DNA from: Flavobacteriaceae bacterium
GTDB lineage: Bacteria; Bacteroidota; Bacteroidia; Flavobacteriales; Flavobacteriaceae
Assembly: GCA_018608735.1 (NCBI GenBank)
Contig: JABAYZ010000031.1
Coordinates: 1-8,770, forward strand
Reading direction: 5' to 3'
Length of the DNA stretch: 8,770 bases
Of the stretch, positions 1 through 5,457 are shown in pieces. Positions within the stretch are counted from its first letter, which is position 1; each line of letters starts with the position of its first letter. A model generated the notes under the pieces. That model was not told where the DNA came from, ran no database searches, and was given only the letters and a program-made list of their open reading frames with translations. The translations under genes and the position numbers were made by a program.

Positions 1-168
1 TCCAGCACTAACAACGCCTGAAGTATTATCTGATAATAATCGCTCATAAGACACTAAATCCGTTCCTCCTAAAACAGCTAAAGGGTTTACTTTTATTACA
101 TTTTCTTGAGCTGTAATGTTTGTCATTGCAAATAAGGTTACTCCGACAATTAAAAATAATTTGTTCAT
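1..168 (-). CDS. Exported protein, N-terminal part only (possible outer-membrane beta-barrel, DUF3575-like)
   Basis: An open frame starts at ATG 168-166 and stays open for 56 codons to the window edge, so the C-terminus is missing. Residues 1-20 form a clear Sec signal peptide: N, K, then a hydrophobic stretch ending in NITA, with likely cleavage before Q21. The start of the mature protein reads roughly ENVIKVNPLAVLGGTDLVSYE. A short NP-containing first strand followed by a glycine-rich turn and a polar amphipathic strand is what small Bacteroidota outer-membrane beta-barrels (DUF3575-type and relatives) look like, but with only about 35 mature residues this is a family guess. The start is supported by the lack of an upstream in-frame alternative and by a TATATTTG -7 element about 35 bp upstream. 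The gene is divergent from the M28 peptidase across a 608-bp gap. Export is likely; function is unknown. Confidence 0.7.
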   Translation of the reverse strand, partial: MNKLFLIVGVTLFAMTNITAQENVIKVNPLAVLGGTDLVSYERLLSDNTSGVVSAG

Positions 169-201
169 AATAGTTTTGGGTTTATATAATTAATAATGCC
201 A

Positions 202-209
202 CAAATATA
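202..209 (-). promoter_or_regulatory. Candidate -7 element (TATATTTG) for the left-edge exported protein
   Basis: On the minus strand this octamer matches the Bacteroidota sigma-A -7 consensus TAnnTTTG exactly. It would start transcription about 25-30 bp before the ATG at 168. The -33 position, about 19 bp further up, is a T-run rather than a clear TTG, so the assignment rests mainly on the -7 box. Confidence 0.5.
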
Positions 210-557
210 TTATAAAAACTATTACTAAAAAAAATATTTACAGATGTAGAACGGCTATTGATTAGTTTTGTTTACATAAATATTTTAATTGATAAACAAA
301 AATAAAACACCAAAAATATGTATTTTTTGACACTATAAATATCTGTTTTGAATTTGAATACATACAACTGCAAATAACTATAGGCAACTTGATGGTAGGA
401 GATGATTTTTAAAATAACATATAATAGCTTGCAAAATTGGAACTTACAATACCAAAATAATAATTAAAAAATTAAGTCCAAATGTTTAAAATTTAACTTT
501 CAAAGGATGTAATGCCAATAAGATTAAACAACATAAGAAGTATAAGAGTAGTCAATA

Positions 558-588
558 TGTTTATAATATAAATTTATATTATTAAACA
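558..588. repeat. 31-bp nearly perfect AT palindrome
   Basis: The central 18 bp (564-581) is a perfect self-complementary sequence made only of A and T. It is flanked by TGTTTA on the left and TTAAACA on the right, which pair with one unpaired base. An A-run follows on the plus strand, so it is not a classical terminator for the plus strand, and no T-run follows on the minus strand either. It could be an operator or cruciform, or chance in very AT-rich DNA. Confidence 0.5.
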
Positions 589-647
589 AAAAAAATAATG
601 AATAATACTAGTTTTTACTTTTAATCGTAAAAAAGAACACTTTATGG

Positions 648-655
648 TAAGTTTG
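648..655 (+). promoter_or_regulatory. Candidate -7 element (TAAGTTTG) for the M28 peptidase gene
   Basis: This is the only exact plus-strand TAnnTTTG match I found in the part of the gap close to the peptidase gene. It would give a 5' leader of about 115 nt before the ATG at 777. There is no good TTG at the -33 spacing, so this is a weak call. Confidence 0.3.
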
Positions 656-776
656 TGCTTTAATAGCATATATTATAAGCTGTAATTAATCATAAAATTT
701 ATTAAATTATGATCTATTTATAACTGTATTGTTGTAATATCGTACTCATATTTAAAAATCTTAATTGTACTAAATC

Positions 777-2282
777 ATGAAACTTAAATTTTTACTACCA
801 CTAATTGTTTTGATCAGCTTGACGTGCTTTGGTCAAACGAAATCCCAAGTGGACTATGCAGAAAGTATTACTGCCAAAGAATTAAAAGAAAAACTATACA
901 CCTACGCCTCTGATGAATTTGAAGGCAGAGAAACGGGAACTAAAGGTCAAAAAATGGCAATTGAGTATTTGAAAAACACTTATACTAATTTGGGCATTTC
1001 GGCAGCGAAAGCTAATGAAAATTATTTTCAAAATGTACCCTTAATCGCGCTGAGCGCCCCTGAGGTTTCAATAACCCTTGATGGAAATCAATATAACTAT
1101 TACACGGATTTTATAAGCCTTAACCATGCGGAATCAAAGACTATAAATGCAAATGAGGTTGTTGTTGTTGGTTATGGTATAAAAGACAAGCTATATAATG
1201 ATTATGAAGGTATAGATGTCAAGGGAAAAATAGTAGTTGCTATTGGTGGAGAACCAAAAGATGGCTCTAATAAATTCCGTGTTAGTGGTACTGAAAAAAA
1301 ATCCAAATGGTCAAACGGTAGTCAAGGGATGCGCTCGAAACGTGACGTGGCAAAAGATCTTGGTGCTAAGGCGTTCTTTCTAATTGATCAATCGCTATTT
1401 CAAAGCTATGCCCCTTACTATAAGGCAAGAGATAAACGTAGTGGCGAAAGTAACTTAGTGTTGGATGTCAAAGAACAATCCATGTATAGCTTCCTTATTA
1501 GCGAAGCGATGGGAGCTGTGTTATTAAAGTCTAGCGCTATAAAAATTGATTTCGAACAAGGTAGCTCACCAATTATTTCTGAGAATGTAGCAGCAATGAT
1601 CATAGGCAGTGAAAAACCAGATGAATATATAATTATTTCTGCACATTTGGATCATGTAGGAATGCACGATGGTGAAGTGTTTAATGGTGCCGATGACGAT
1701 GGTTCTGGAACTGTAGCTATTTTGGAAATTGCTGAAGCGTTTAAAGCAGCTGAAAAAAATGGTAATGGTCCAAAACGTTCTCTAATTTTCCTACACGTTA
1801 CTGGAGAAGAAAAAGGGCTTTTAGGTTCACAATATTATACGGATTATGAACCAATTGTACCCCTAGCACATACCATTTCTAACCTTAATATAGATATGAT
1901 TGGACGTACGGATCCAAAACGACTTGAGGGAGAACGTAATTACATCTACCTTATTGGTAGCGACAAGCTAAGTACTGATTTGCACAACATATCAGAAGAA
2001 ATGAACACAAAATACACCAATATTGAATTGGATTATACCTACAATGATGAAAACGATCCCAACCGTTTTTATTACCGTTCTGATCATTATAACTTTGCTA
2101 AAAATAATATTCCAATCATATTTTATTTTAATGGTACACATGCCGACTATCACAAAGCAACAGATACACCAGATAAAATTGAATATGATTTACTAGAAAA
2201 CAGAACACGATTGGTCTTTCATACGGCATGGGAATTAGCCAATAGAGAAGATGCTGTTCGAGTTGATAAAGCAGTGGAATAA
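777..2282 (+). CDS. Exported M28-family zinc aminopeptidase with PA-like insert
   Basis: This 501-residue protein belongs to the M28 metallopeptidases, which use two zinc ions to remove N-terminal amino acids from peptides. Residues 1-19 are a signal peptide ending CFG before Q20. Cys17 lies in SLTC, which lacks a proper lipobox, so a periplasmic or secreted soluble protein is more likely than a lipoprotein. Residues about 125-265 resemble the protease-associated (PA) insert: a VVVVGYG strand, the NDYEGIDVKGKIVVA core, and GAKAFFLID. The catalytic part has H290 and D292 in AHLDHVG, the bridging D307 in GADDDGSG, general base E344 and ligand E345 in TGEEKG, D373 in NIDMIGR, and the terminal His within THADYH (455-459), followed by the typical TDTPDKI. 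All expected ligands are therefore present and the enzyme should be active. Length and domain order fit Flavobacteriaceae M28 proteins. It is monocistronic, with a terminator right after it. The true substrate is unknown; peptide scavenging is likely. Confidence 0.93.
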   Translation: MKLKFLLPLIVLISLTCFGQTKSQVDYAESITAKELKEKLYTYASDEFEGRETGTKGQKMAIEYLKNTYTNLGISAAKANENYFQNVPLIALSAPEVSITLDGNQYNYYTDFISLNHAESKTINANEVVVVGYGIKDKLYNDYEGIDVKGKIVVAIGGEPKDGSNKFRVSGTEKKSKWSNGSQGMRSKRDVAKDLGAKAFFLIDQSLFQSYAPYYKARDKRSGESNLVLDVKEQSMYSFLISEAMGAVLLKSSAIKIDFEQGSSPIISENVAAMIIGSEKPDEYIIISAHLDHVGMHDGEVFNGADDDGSGTVAILEIAEAFKAAEKNGNGPKRSLIFLHVTGEEKGLLGSQYYTDYEPIVPLAHTISNLNIDMIGRTDPKRLEGERNYIYLIGSDKLSTDLHNISEEMNTKYTNIELDYTYNDENDPNRFYYRSDHYNFAKNNIPIIFYFNGTHADYHKATDTPDKIEYDLLENRTRLVFHTAWELANREDAVRVDKAVE

Positions 2283-2307
2283 CATTCAAAAACTATATGT
2301 GTACAAA

Positions 2308-2338
2308 AAAAGCTTCTCTAAAATTTAGAGAAGCTTTT
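2308..2338. terminator. Bidirectional intrinsic terminator between the M28 gene and tRNA-His
   Basis: The arms 2308-2321 and 2325-2338 are perfectly complementary (14 bp, core AGCTTCTCT/AGAGAAGCT) around a 3-nt loop. On the plus strand the 3' arm ends in TTTT and is followed by GC and another T-run. On the minus strand the hairpin ends in a run of seven T. It begins 26 bp after the peptidase stop and 9 bp beyond the tRNA 3' end, so it can stop transcription arriving from both sides. Confidence 0.85.
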
Positions 2339-2346
2339 GCTTTTTG

Positions 2347-2420
2347 GGTGGAAGACCGGATTCGAACCGGCGACCCTTGGTACCACAAACCAATGCTCTA
2401 ACCAACTGAGCTACAACCAC
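2347..2420 (-). tRNA. tRNA-His (anticodon GTG)
   Basis: The minus strand folds as a complete cloverleaf of 74 nt. It has a D arm with TAGCTCAGTTGGTTAGAGC, an anticodon stem TTGGT/ACCAA around the loop TTGTGGT (anticodon GTG, His), a T arm GCCGG/CCGGT with loop TTCGAAT, and discriminator C73. A genomic G at 2421 supplies the extra G-1 that pairs with C73, the hallmark identity element of tRNA-His. The 3' CCA is not encoded: CAA follows C73, so CCA must be added by the nucleotidyltransferase. The acceptor stem GTGGTTG/CTTCCAC has two adjacent U-U mismatches (5-68 and 6-67). The gene has its own promoter and a terminator immediately downstream. Confidence 0.97.
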
Positions 2421-2446
2421 CGTTTGGCATTCAAATAATGCGTTTG

Positions 2447-2476
2447 CAAATGTATAGTATTTCGTGTTTTATACAA
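2447..2476 (-). promoter_or_regulatory. Consensus Bacteroidota promoter for tRNA-His
   Basis: On the minus strand a -33 TTG (2474-2476, within TTTG) is separated by exactly 19 bp from the -7 box TACATTTG (2447-2454), which is the phylum's sigma-A arrangement. The predicted start lies about 20 nt before the mature tRNA 5' end. It sits between the bshB1 stop and the tRNA, where no terminator for bshB1 is evident, so some read-through from bshB1 is possible. Confidence 0.8.
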
Positions 2477-2489
2477 ACACTTTTTTATA

Positions 2490-3212
2490 TTATTTTAAGT
2501 CAAATAACGAATCAATAGCCGGAAGGCGTTCGACATTGAATCCTTCTGCATAGGCAACGCCTACCAAACGTCCAAGATCAGCCGCTCTGTAACGAATACT
2601 ATCCACAAAGTTTTTGGATGTAATTGGAGTTTCAGGGGCTTGACTCTTAGGGTCATAGAATTGTGTGGCATAGGCCAAAACAGCATCCATTTTTTGATCG
2701 ATTTGTGTACTAATATCCACGACAAAATCAGGTTGAAGTGTTTTCCATTGGATATAATGATAAATGGATTTTGGGCGCCAAGGCTCTTGTAATGCATTAG
2801 AAGTGTCAGAATGGGTGTCAATTTTTACTAATCCACTTAAAAAACAGGCGTCACTTACTAAAGCACTTGCCTTTCCATGATCCGTATGACGATCATCAAC
2901 AGCGTTACATAACACGATTTCTGGACGGTATTGACGAATTTTTTTTATAATTTCTAATTGATGTGCCTTATCGTTCAGTATAAATCCATCAGAAAAGTTT
3001 AGATTTTCTCTAAAAGTGACCCCTAGTATATCTGCAGCTTTAGCAGCTTCAATCTTTCGAGTTTCAGCGGTACCTCTAGTGCCTAGCTCGCCTTTAGTCA
3101 AATCGATAAGACCCACTGTTTTTCCGTTTTGAATTTCTTTAATAATGGTACCGGCACAACTCAATTCGATATCGTCAGGATGTGCACCAAATGCAAGTAT
3201 ATCAATTTTCAT
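2490..3212 (-). CDS. bshB1: Bacillithiol biosynthesis deacetylase BshB1 (PIG-L/LmbE family)
   Basis: This enzyme removes acetate from N-acetylglucosaminyl-malate to give glucosaminyl-malate, the second step of bacillithiol synthesis in the cytoplasm. The 240-residue protein is a full-length LmbE/PIG-L fold. The zinc motif AHPDD lies at the N-terminus (H11 and D14 as ligands, D13 as catalytic base), and the second motif DDRHTDHGKA supplies H109 and ligand H112. The TKGELGTRGT segment (39-48) and the C-terminal YAEGF are typical of BshB1 rather than of other PIG-L enzymes. I chose ATG 3212. An in-frame ATG at 3263 exists, but it would add 17 residues before the universally N-terminal MKIDILAFGAHPDD strand and would overlap the upstream gene. 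From 3212 the gap to the upstream trans-sulfuration gene is 13 bp, which suggests co-transcription and a shared role in thiol metabolism. bshA and bshC are not in this window. Confidence 0.93.
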   Translation of the reverse strand: MKIDILAFGAHPDDIELSCAGTIIKEIQNGKTVGLIDLTKGELGTRGTAETRKIEAAKAADILGVTFRENLNFSDGFILNDKAHQLEIIKKIRQYRPEIVLCNAVDDRHTDHGKASALVSDACFLSGLVKIDTHSDTSNALQEPWRPKSIYHYIQWKTLQPDFVVDISTQIDQKMDAVLAYATQFYDPKSQAPETPITSKNFVDSIRYRAADLGRLVGVAYAEGFNVERLPAIDSLFDLK

Positions 3213-3225
3213 AGGCGTAAGTTTA

Positions 3226-4386
3226 TTATTTTTTAACATTACAAACTGTAATAGCTTGCTCAATATCTTCGATTAAATCTTTTTTAGTTTCGATACCTAA
3301 CGAAAAACGAATCAATTGATCTGAGATACCTTGATTGGCACGATCAAGTTCAGAAAGTAATGCATGAGATGTTTTGGATGGTAATAACATTGTACTTTCA
3401 ACACCTGCCAAACTCATTGAAGGTTTAATAAGTCGTAACGCTTTAAGAAATTCATCTGCATCATATTGCTTTTTAAGTTCAAAAGATAGCATCGCTCCGA
3501 AACCTTTCATCTGTATTTTTGCCAAACTATGATATGGACTGGATTTTAATCCCGGATAAAATACGGATTTTACAGCACTGTGTTTTTCTAGAAATTTTGC
3601 CAAGCGTTTTGCATTTCGCTGTTGCGCTTTGACCCGAATCGCTAGGGTTTTCATGCTTCTTTCCAACAACCAAACAGTATAATCACTCAGGTTTCCTCCA
3701 AAATCTTTGGCGAGATCCCATATTTTATCCATAATTTTCTGCGTAGAGGCTACTGCTCCAGCGCTTATATCACTATGGCCTCCAAAGTATTTTGTAGCAC
3801 TGTGCATCACAATATCAATTCCTAAGTCAATCGGGTTTTGAATTACAGGTGAAGCAAAGGTATTATCTGCTGCCGTAGTGATCTGATGACTTTTAGCCAA
3901 TTTAGCAATTGCAAATAGATCTACTAACTTAAGTAAAGGATTAGAAGGGGTTTCTACATAAATTAACTTGGTATTGGGTTGAATACAAGCTTCAAAAGAT
4001 TCTGAAGATAAGTCTTTAGTAAAATTATACTCTATCCCATAATTCTTAAAGTGCGATTCAATAAAATTACGAGTTCCCCCATAAATATCATTTTGAATAA
4101 CGGCATGATCTCCCGACTTTAAAAACGTTAAAAGTGTAGCCGAAATTGCTGCCATTCCAGAAGCGAAAATTAGGGCAGCTTCTGCATGTTCTAGAGCCGC
4201 TATTTTTTTTGATAAATGTTCTTGATTAGGTGTATTGAAGTAGCGTGGATAGCGCTTGGTGTCCACATCCATGAAATCAAACGACGTAGACATATACAAA
4301 GGAGAAACACTGCCTTTGAAGACCGTATCTTCAATAGCTCCTGAATGGGTACAAATGGTGTTTAAACCTTGCTTTTTAGAATTCAT
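3226..4386 (-). CDS. PLP-dependent trans-sulfuration enzyme (cystathionine gamma-synthase/gamma-lyase family)
   Basis: This 386-residue protein is a complete Cys/Met metabolism PLP enzyme. Members interconvert homoserine esters, cystathionine, cysteine and homocysteine. The internal aldimine lysine is K199 in SATKYFGGHSD. D174 in AADNTFASP contacts the pyridine nitrogen, and Y102 in NDIYGGT stacks on the ring. Y46 and R48 in YPR, with S76-G77-M78, bind the cofactor phosphate. R360 in RFSLGIE would bind the substrate carboxylate. The usual NPT after the YxR motif is NTP here, and the segment after SMKTL has QQ where many relatives have His; these are small deviations and not loss of catalytic residues. 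Sequence alone does not separate gamma-synthase, gamma-lyase and methionine gamma-lyase. The position directly before bshB1 favours a role in cysteine supply, which is an inference. The start at 4386 gives the normal family length; it lies 20 bp after the candidate 35-residue ORF. Confidence 0.9.
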   Translation of the reverse strand: MNSKKQGLNTICTHSGAIEDTVFKGSVSPLYMSTSFDFMDVDTKRYPRYFNTPNQEHLSKKIAALEHAEAALIFASGMAAISATLLTFLKSGDHAVIQNDIYGGTRNFIESHFKNYGIEYNFTKDLSSESFEACIQPNTKLIYVETPSNPLLKLVDLFAIAKLAKSHQITTAADNTFASPVIQNPIDLGIDIVMHSATKYFGGHSDISAGAVASTQKIMDKIWDLAKDFGGNLSDYTVWLLERSMKTLAIRVKAQQRNAKRLAKFLEKHSAVKSVFYPGLKSSPYHSLAKIQMKGFGAMLSFELKKQYDADEFLKALRLIKPSMSLAGVESTMLLPSKTSHALLSELDRANQGISDQLIRFSLGIETKKDLIEDIEQAITVCNVKK

Positions 4387-4406
4387 AAGGGTGTATTAAA
4401 ATTATA

Positions 4407-4514
4407 CTAATCATTTCCAATATCATTAAATTCTTTTATCAATACGATGGCCCATAAGACCACACAAACGGATACAAAAATAGAAAACGATAAAACTATA
4501 GTATTAGCGGTCAA
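4407..4514 (-). CDS. Candidate 35-residue single-helix membrane protein (TTG start)
   Basis: On the minus strand a frame from TTG 4514-4512 to TAG 4409-4407 encodes 35 residues: a short N-terminus, one strongly hydrophobic helix of about 21 residues (IVLSFSIFVSVCVVLWAIVL), then a positive Lys and an acidic tail KEFNDIGND. No ATG is available. The TTG overlaps the last 11 bp of the 61-residue ORF, an arrangement compatible with translational coupling. It fills almost all of the space between that ORF and the trans-sulfuration gene. A clean transmembrane helix with a charged tail in a 35-codon frame is suggestive but can occur by chance in T-rich DNA. I do not recognise a named family. It could also be the displaced C-terminus of the preceding ORF, although that ORF ends naturally. 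Confidence 0.4.
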   Translation of the reverse strand: MTANTIVLSFSIFVSVCVVLWAIVLIKEFNDIGND

Positions 4515-4689
4515 GACGGAAAAGTTTAAAGAATATCATTAGACCTAGCAGCATTGGTGCCCAGATCCCTACAAAAATGCCATGTAATTCTTCACCTGTC
4601 ATAAACAAGTATTCGGACACACAAATAATAATTGCACACAAACCAAGCAATAAAATATTAGTGAGTCCAAGTTTTTTTATAAATTTCAT
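4504..4689 (-). CDS. Small two-helix membrane protein of unknown function (61 aa)
   Basis: ATG 4689 to TAA 4504. The 61-residue product begins MKFIKKLG, a basic cytoplasmic-type start. Hydrophobic segments lie at about 10-30 (NILLLGLCAIIICVSEYLF) and 38-57 (IFVGIWAPMLLGLMIFFKLF), joined by a polar loop MTGEELHG, and the tail is RLDR. This gives a hairpin with both ends predicted inside by the positive-inside rule. Small proteins of this look (a GEELHGIF-type loop, then a WAP motif) seem familiar from Flavobacteriaceae genomes, always without assigned function; I cannot name a family. It is the first gene of the minus-strand cluster leading to the trans-sulfuration enzyme and BshB1. It sits just downstream of a TACTTTCG -7-like box, which supports the start and its status as a real gene. 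Confidence 0.75.
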   Translation of the reverse strand: MKFIKKLGLTNILLLGLCAIIICVSEYLFMTGEELHGIFVGIWAPMLLGLMIFFKLFRLDR

Positions 4690-4708
4690 TGGTATAATTT
4701 ATTTAATT

Positions 4709-4716
4709 CGAAAGTA
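4709..4716 (-). promoter_or_regulatory. Candidate -7 element (TACTTTCG) for the minus-strand cluster
   Basis: This matches TAnnTTTG at all but one position, 19 bp before the ATG at 4689. No convincing TTG is present at the -33 spacing. It is the best promoter candidate for the 61-aa ORF, the 35-aa ORF, the trans-sulfuration gene and bshB1. Confidence 0.4.
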
Positions 4717-4773
4717 TAAAAAATTTGTTATTTATTCTCAGTTTATTTCTAAAATATAATATGTCCTATTTAT

Positions 4774-4781
4774 TATCTTCG
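4774..4781 (+). promoter_or_regulatory. Candidate -7 element (TATCTTCG) for the HAD phosphatase gene
   Basis: It matches TAnnTTTG with one substitution and lies 14 bp before the ATG at 4796, which implies a very short leader. It is divergent from the box at 4709-4716, so the 106-bp gap carries both promoters. The -33 region is not recognisable. Confidence 0.45.
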
Positions 4782-4795
4782 TAAAAAAAATAAAG

Positions 4796-5455
4796 ATGTT
4801 AAAAGCAGTACTTTTTGATATGGATGGTGTTATTGTAGATACCGAGCCTTTACACCATAAAGCATATAAAATGATGTTTGATGACGTGGGGATTACTGTG
4901 ACCGATTCCATGTACCGAAGTTTTACAGGACAGTCCACTAGAAGTATCTGTGAATTTCTTTGTAAGCACTTTGAACTATCAACTCTTCCTATAGTTTTAG
5001 AAAAAGGTAAACGTGCCCATTTTACAAAATTATTTTTTGAAGACCCAGACCTTCAACTTCTAAATGGTGTAGAAGACCTTATCAAAAATTATCATGCTAA
5101 TGGATTAACGTTAGTCGTCGCTTCTTCGGCATCTATGTTTACCATCAATAATGTCATGAAACGTTTTAACCTAGACCCCTATTTCAAAGCCAAGTTGAGT
5201 GGTGCTGATTTAAAAGCGTCTAAACCCCATCCCGAAATATTTATAAACGCTGCCAAAGCTGCTGGAGTTTCTACAACTGAGTGTTTTGTGATAGAGGATT
5301 CTACAAACGGGATAATCGCGGCAAAAGAGGCAAACATCTATTGTATTGCCTACAAAAGTGTACATTCAAAAGATCAGGATTATACTAGAGCCGACATGCT
5401 AATTTCTGACTATGACACTATTAAATTTAACAAGATCAAACCCCTTTTTGACTAG
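4796..5455 (+). CDS. HAD-superfamily hydrolase, beta-phosphoglucomutase-like (subfamily IA)
   Basis: This 219-residue cytoplasmic phosphatase or phosphomutase of the haloacid dehalogenase fold uses an aspartyl-phosphate intermediate and Mg2+. Motif I is FDMDGVIVDTEP, with nucleophile D8 and acid/base D10. The helical cap covers about 16-85. Motif II is VVASS (S110 or S111), motif III is K143 in ASKPHPE, and motif IV is E167-D168 in VIEDSTNG. The SKPHPEIF and EDSTNGIIAAKEAN signatures are those of the beta-PGM/YcjU/GPP/2-deoxyglucose-6-phosphatase branch. Length is normal for that group. Sequence does not decide between mutase and phosphatase, or the substrate. No maltose or trehalose phosphorylase gene is adjacent, so dedicated beta-PGM activity has no support from context. 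Its TAG ends 2 bp before the convergent ccsBA stop. Confidence 0.9.
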   Translation: MLKAVLFDMDGVIVDTEPLHHKAYKMMFDDVGITVTDSMYRSFTGQSTRSICEFLCKHFELSTLPIVLEKGKRAHFTKLFFEDPDLQLLNGVEDLIKNYHANGLTLVVASSASMFTINNVMKRFNLDPYFKAKLSGADLKASKPHPEIFINAAKAAGVSTTECFVIEDSTNGIIAAKEANIYCIAYKSVHSKDQDYTRADMLISDYDTIKFNKIKPLFD

Positions 5456-5457
5456 GT

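Larger units (their letters stand above)
169..776. other. 608-bp AT-rich intergenic region between divergent exported-protein genes
   Basis: No reading frame of convincing length or composition is present on either strand, and I recognise no tRNA or structured RNA. The region is extremely AT-rich. It contains the putative promoters of the two flanking divergent genes (202-209 minus, 648-655 plus), a 31-bp palindrome at 558-588, a weaker dyad at 689-713, and inverted 9-bp arms at 266-274 and 293-301. The hexamer TGTTTA or its complement TAAACA occurs six times (269, 293, 483, 525, 558, 583). Parts of the gap could encode a small RNA or be the remnant of a lost gene, but nothing in the sequence proves either. 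Confidence 0.6.

Noticed and set aside
822..830. Lipoprotein signal at Cys17 of the M28 peptidase
   Set aside because: The residues before the Cys are S-L-T, without Leu/Val at -3 or a small residue at -1 as in a canonical lipobox. Cleavage after CFG before Gln is the more typical pattern.
1418..1603. Short frames antisense or out of frame inside the larger genes, including 1418-1603, 2561-2821, 4577-4759, 4738-4938, 5777-5965 and 7529-7807
   Set aside because: They lie within or mostly overlap well-supported genes on the other strand or in another frame and show no family motifs or independent promoter signals.
2464..2486. Hairpin with following T-run on the plus strand (GTGTTT/AAACAC then six T)
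   Set aside because: It looks like a weak plus-strand terminator, but no plus-strand gene leads into it, the stem has only 6 bp with two G-C pairs, and it overlaps the tRNA-His -33 box, where it is more easily explained by chance.
3213..3263. Longer N-terminus for bshB1 starting at ATG 3263
   Set aside because: It adds 17 residues ahead of the first beta strand, where the family begins, and overlaps the coding end of the upstream gene by 38 bp. The ATG at 3212 gives the normal length of about 240 residues.
4407..4689. The 61-aa and 35-aa ORFs as one frameshifted gene
   Set aside because: The 61-aa ORF ends with a natural-looking charged tail after its second helix, and I see no slippery run at the overlap. 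Two short ORFs are the simpler reading, although comparison with relatives is needed to decide.
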